NCBI RefSeq assembly: GCF_009758125.1
Contig: NZ_WRXO01000002.1
Coordinates: 434,001-498,000, forward strand
DNA: 64,000 nt
Source: Chitinophaga oryziterrae
GTDB lineage: Bacteria; Bacteroidota; Bacteroidia; Chitinophagales; Chitinophagaceae
Direction of reading: 5' to 3'
Part shown: piece after piece, positions 62,213-64,000 of the stretch
Numbering within the stretch: position 1 is the stretch's first letter
How the letters are laid out: each line of letters begins with the position of its first letter
The notes under the pieces: generated by a model
Told to the model about the DNA's origin: nothing
Databases searched by the model: none
Seen by the model: the letters and a program-made list of their open reading frames with translations, nothing else
Made by a program: the position numbers and the translations under genes

Positions 62213-64000
62213 TTATAGTATCGCATCAATTACTGGAAAGGGATTTTTATCCTTGTACAATATACGCAACATAGAAGGCAATACAATAAGCAACAAAGGA
62301 AGGGCTACTATAAAACCACCTATCACCGCTATGGCTAGTGGCTGGTGCAGTTGCGCTCCGGCGCCAATACCTAAAGCCAGTGGCATTAAAGCAATGATAG
62401 CGCCCAGGGCTGTCATGAGTTTGGGTCTTAGACGGGTAGAGATGGAGTATATAATAGCCTCATCCACATGATGTTTACAAAGCGAATCCTTAAACTGTAA
62501 AAATGTGAAAATAGCATTCTCTCCAATGATCCCCACGATCATAATTAAGCCTGTATAACTGCCCACATTCAAAGGCGTATTAGTAAGATATAATGCCAAA
62601 TAACTACCAGAGATACCCAGTACTGCTAAGATAATAATGAGCAATGCAATTTTAAAATCACGGAATAAAAAGAGAATTACGATAAACACCAGCAGACTGG
62701 CAGTAATAAGAATGATCAACAACTCATTGAAAGATTGTTGCTGATCTGCATACGCTCCACCATACTCCACATGATATCCGGGAGGCACTTTGATTTTACG
62801 GATCTCATTCATCACCGTTCCCAGGTCACTGTTCTCCAGACGGGCAGTAACGACGCCCATCGTTTGGAGATTTTGCCGTTGAATCTCCGCATCTCCTGCA
62901 TTCAGCCTGACTGTAGCCAGGGATGAAATAGGATGCAAACGTCCGTCAGGAGAGAATATCTCCAACTGCTGAAGGTCTGTAATGCTACGGCTGCGGGGAT
63001 AGATCATCCTCACCGCGGACAACTGCTCTTTTTCTGGAATACTGCCAATGACATTGCCTTCCAGTGCATTCTGCAACTGCATCTGCAGGTTGGCAGGGGT
63101 GATCCCAAACTGTGCCATCCTGCTGTAATCCGGAACGATACTTACGGAAGGTCCGGCAATGACGATGCCATTAAAGACATCTGCCGTACCATGTATCTTA
63201 GATACCTGCTCTGCTACCCGTTTTGCAATTCTCTGTGGATTATCCCCGAATATTTTTATCTCTATTGGCTGAACGGAAGTCATCAGATCGCCCAGCATAT
63301 CACCAACCACCTGCCCGAAATCTATGCGCAGCGCTGGTTGTGTAGACTCAATGCGTTGCCGGATATCACTGATCACTTCATTAGTACTCCTGTCACGTTG
63401 TTTTTTAAGTTGTATCAGATAGTCGCCGGTATTAGGTTCTGTGATAAAGAACCCCATCTGCGTCCCCGTTCTCCTCGAATAAGCCTGTACCTCCGGAACT
63501 GCCATGATCAGCTTTTCCGCTTCCCGTAACATCTTGTCTGTTTCTTCGAGAGAAGTGCCGGGCGGAGAACTGTAATCCAGCACTATACTGCCTTCATCCA
63601 TCTCCGGTAAAAAACCGGTTTCCAGTTTAGGGAGGATGAGGTATATCAGCAAGCCCAGACAAATTACCATCACAAAGCTGATAACAGGGCGATGGATAAA
63701 AAATGATACCCAGCCTCGTTGCCGCACGGCATGTACCTTCACCGGTGTATCTTTTCTGGAAAACAAGAGATAAATGACCGGTAACCCGATCCATGTTACG
63801 AAGAAGGAACATACCAGCGTGATGATCATCGTATTGGTCAGTACTTTGAAATAAGCACCTGCCACACCCGTCATCAAAACGAAAGGAAGAAAGATGACTA
63901 TTGTACTGATAGAAGATCCCAGCATGGCCGGGAACAGGTAACGGACCGCTTCCTGTAACAACGTAACGGTTGATTCATCAGGATGTTCTTCATGCGTACG
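62213..64000 (-). CDS. Heavy-metal efflux RND pump (CusA/CzcA type), C-terminal part
   Basis: The frame is open to the right edge of the window, so only about the last 595 residues are present. Visible parts: membrane segments of the first bundle (STIVIFLPFVLMTGVAGAYF), periplasmic start FLPEMDEGSIVLDYSSPPGT, MGFFITEPNTGDYLIQL, RIDFGQVVGDMLGDLMTSVQ, GITPANLQMQLQNALEGN, then the second membrane bundle (TASLLVFIVILFLFRDFKIA, NVGSYTGLIMIVGIIGENAI) and GAIIALMPLALGIGAGAQLH. These identify the HME-RND family, which exports Cu, Ag, Zn, Co or Ni with an adaptor and an outer-membrane channel. Metal cannot be assigned without the N-terminal half. It converges on the PUL. Confidence 0.9.
   Translation of the reverse strand, partial: RTHEEHPDESTVTLLQEAVRYLFPAMLGSSISTIVIFLPFVLMTGVAGAYFKVLTNTMIITLVCSFFVTWIGLPVIYLLFSRKDTPVKVHAVRQRGWVSFFIHRPVISFVMVICLGLLIYLILPKLETGFLPEMDEGSIVLDYSSPPGTSLEETDKMLREAEKLIMAVPEVQAYSRRTGTQMGFFITEPNTGDYLIQLKKQRDRSTNEVISDIRQRIESTQPALRIDFGQVVGDMLGDLMTSVQPIEIKIFGDNPQRIAKRVAEQVSKIHGTADVFNGIVIAGPSVSIVPDYSRMAQFGITPANLQMQLQNALEGNVIGSIPEKEQLSAVRMIYPRSRSITDLQQLEIFSPDGRLHPISSLATVRLNAGDAEIQRQNLQTMGVVTARLENSDLGTVMNEIRKIKVPPGYHVEYGGAYADQQQSFNELLIILITASLLVFIVILFLFRDFKIALLIIILAVLGISGSYLALYLTNTPLNVGSYTGLIMIVGIIGENAIFTFLQFKDSLCKHHVDEAIIYSISTRLRPKLMTALGAIIALMPLALGIGAGAQLHQPLAIAVIGGFIVALPLLLIVLPSMLRILYKDKNPFPVIDAIL

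Noticed and set aside
62933..63529. Plus-strand 198-aa frame opposite the RND pump
   Set aside because: Antisense to a clearly conserved membrane transporter; cysteine/histidine-rich composition is typical of shadow frames.

Overview
The window reads as chromosomal DNA of a Bacteroidota bacterium, most likely a Chitinophaga-type member of the Chitinophagaceae. The basis is two SusC/SusD outer-membrane pairs in a pectin-type polysaccharide utilization locus (PUL), TAnnTTTG-type promoter boxes, no obvious Shine-Dalgarno sequences, a family GH20 enzyme, a bacterial terpene synthase, and small conserved proteins typical of that phylum. The genus is an inference from gene content; no rRNA, tRNA, integrase or transposase gene was recognised.

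Left part (1-6.8 kb) is an accessory region. It holds two copies of a small-HTH / winged-helix gene pair (the first copy is cut by the window edge and its HTH gene is shortened), a REP-like palindromic element, a conserved protein of unknown function behind a palindromic operator-like site, a small conserved DNA-binding-like protein, an 11-bp tandem repeat, and an AT-rich toxin/immunity-like cassette whose toxin has no secretion module.

Middle part (6.8-26.4 kb) holds mostly single genes separated by strong hairpin terminators: a siderophore-type TonB receptor, a nucleotidyltransferase, a macro-domain deacetylase, a penicillin-acylase-like Ntn hydrolase, a secreted unknown protein, a GH172 (DUF2961) glycosidase, a single-domain response regulator divergent from an arabinose/fucose-isomerase-family protein, a hybrid histidine kinase, a terpene synthase, a Kup potassium transporter, a GH20 hexosaminidase, and a toxin-antitoxin pair (MqsR-like toxin; antitoxin joining an MqsA-type HTH to a Panacea domain). 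Two of three copies of a ~180-bp MITE-like element lie here. The region 13.4-13.6 kb carries two adjacent DnaA-box-like sites, an AT-rich tract and a full consensus Bacteroidota promoter.

Right part (26.8-62.0 kb) is one 35-kb, all-plus-strand PUL with gene overlaps throughout: SusC-SusD, PL1 pectate lyase fused to DUF3826, a DUF4955/DUF6298-type protein, a GH140 apiosidase-like enzyme, a GH43-like lipoprotein, a second SusC-SusD, a beta-propeller protein, a GH78 rhamnosidase fused to a sialidase-like propeller, a Tat-exported TIM-barrel epimerase-like protein, a GH106 rhamnosidase fused to a five-bladed propeller, a GH2 enzyme, a second GH78, a CE8 pectin methylesterase and an (alpha/alpha)6 glycosidase. 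Together these suggest uptake and dismantling of rhamnogalacturonan pectin (RG-I, perhaps with RG-II side chains): methylesterase and lyase cut the backbone, exo-enzymes remove rhamnose, galactose, apiose and arabinose-type sugars, and SusCD pairs import the oligosaccharides. No PUL regulator (HTCS, AraC, ECF sigma/anti-sigma) is present in the window. The third MITE copy closes the PUL, followed by a minus-strand heavy-metal RND efflux pump cut by the right edge.
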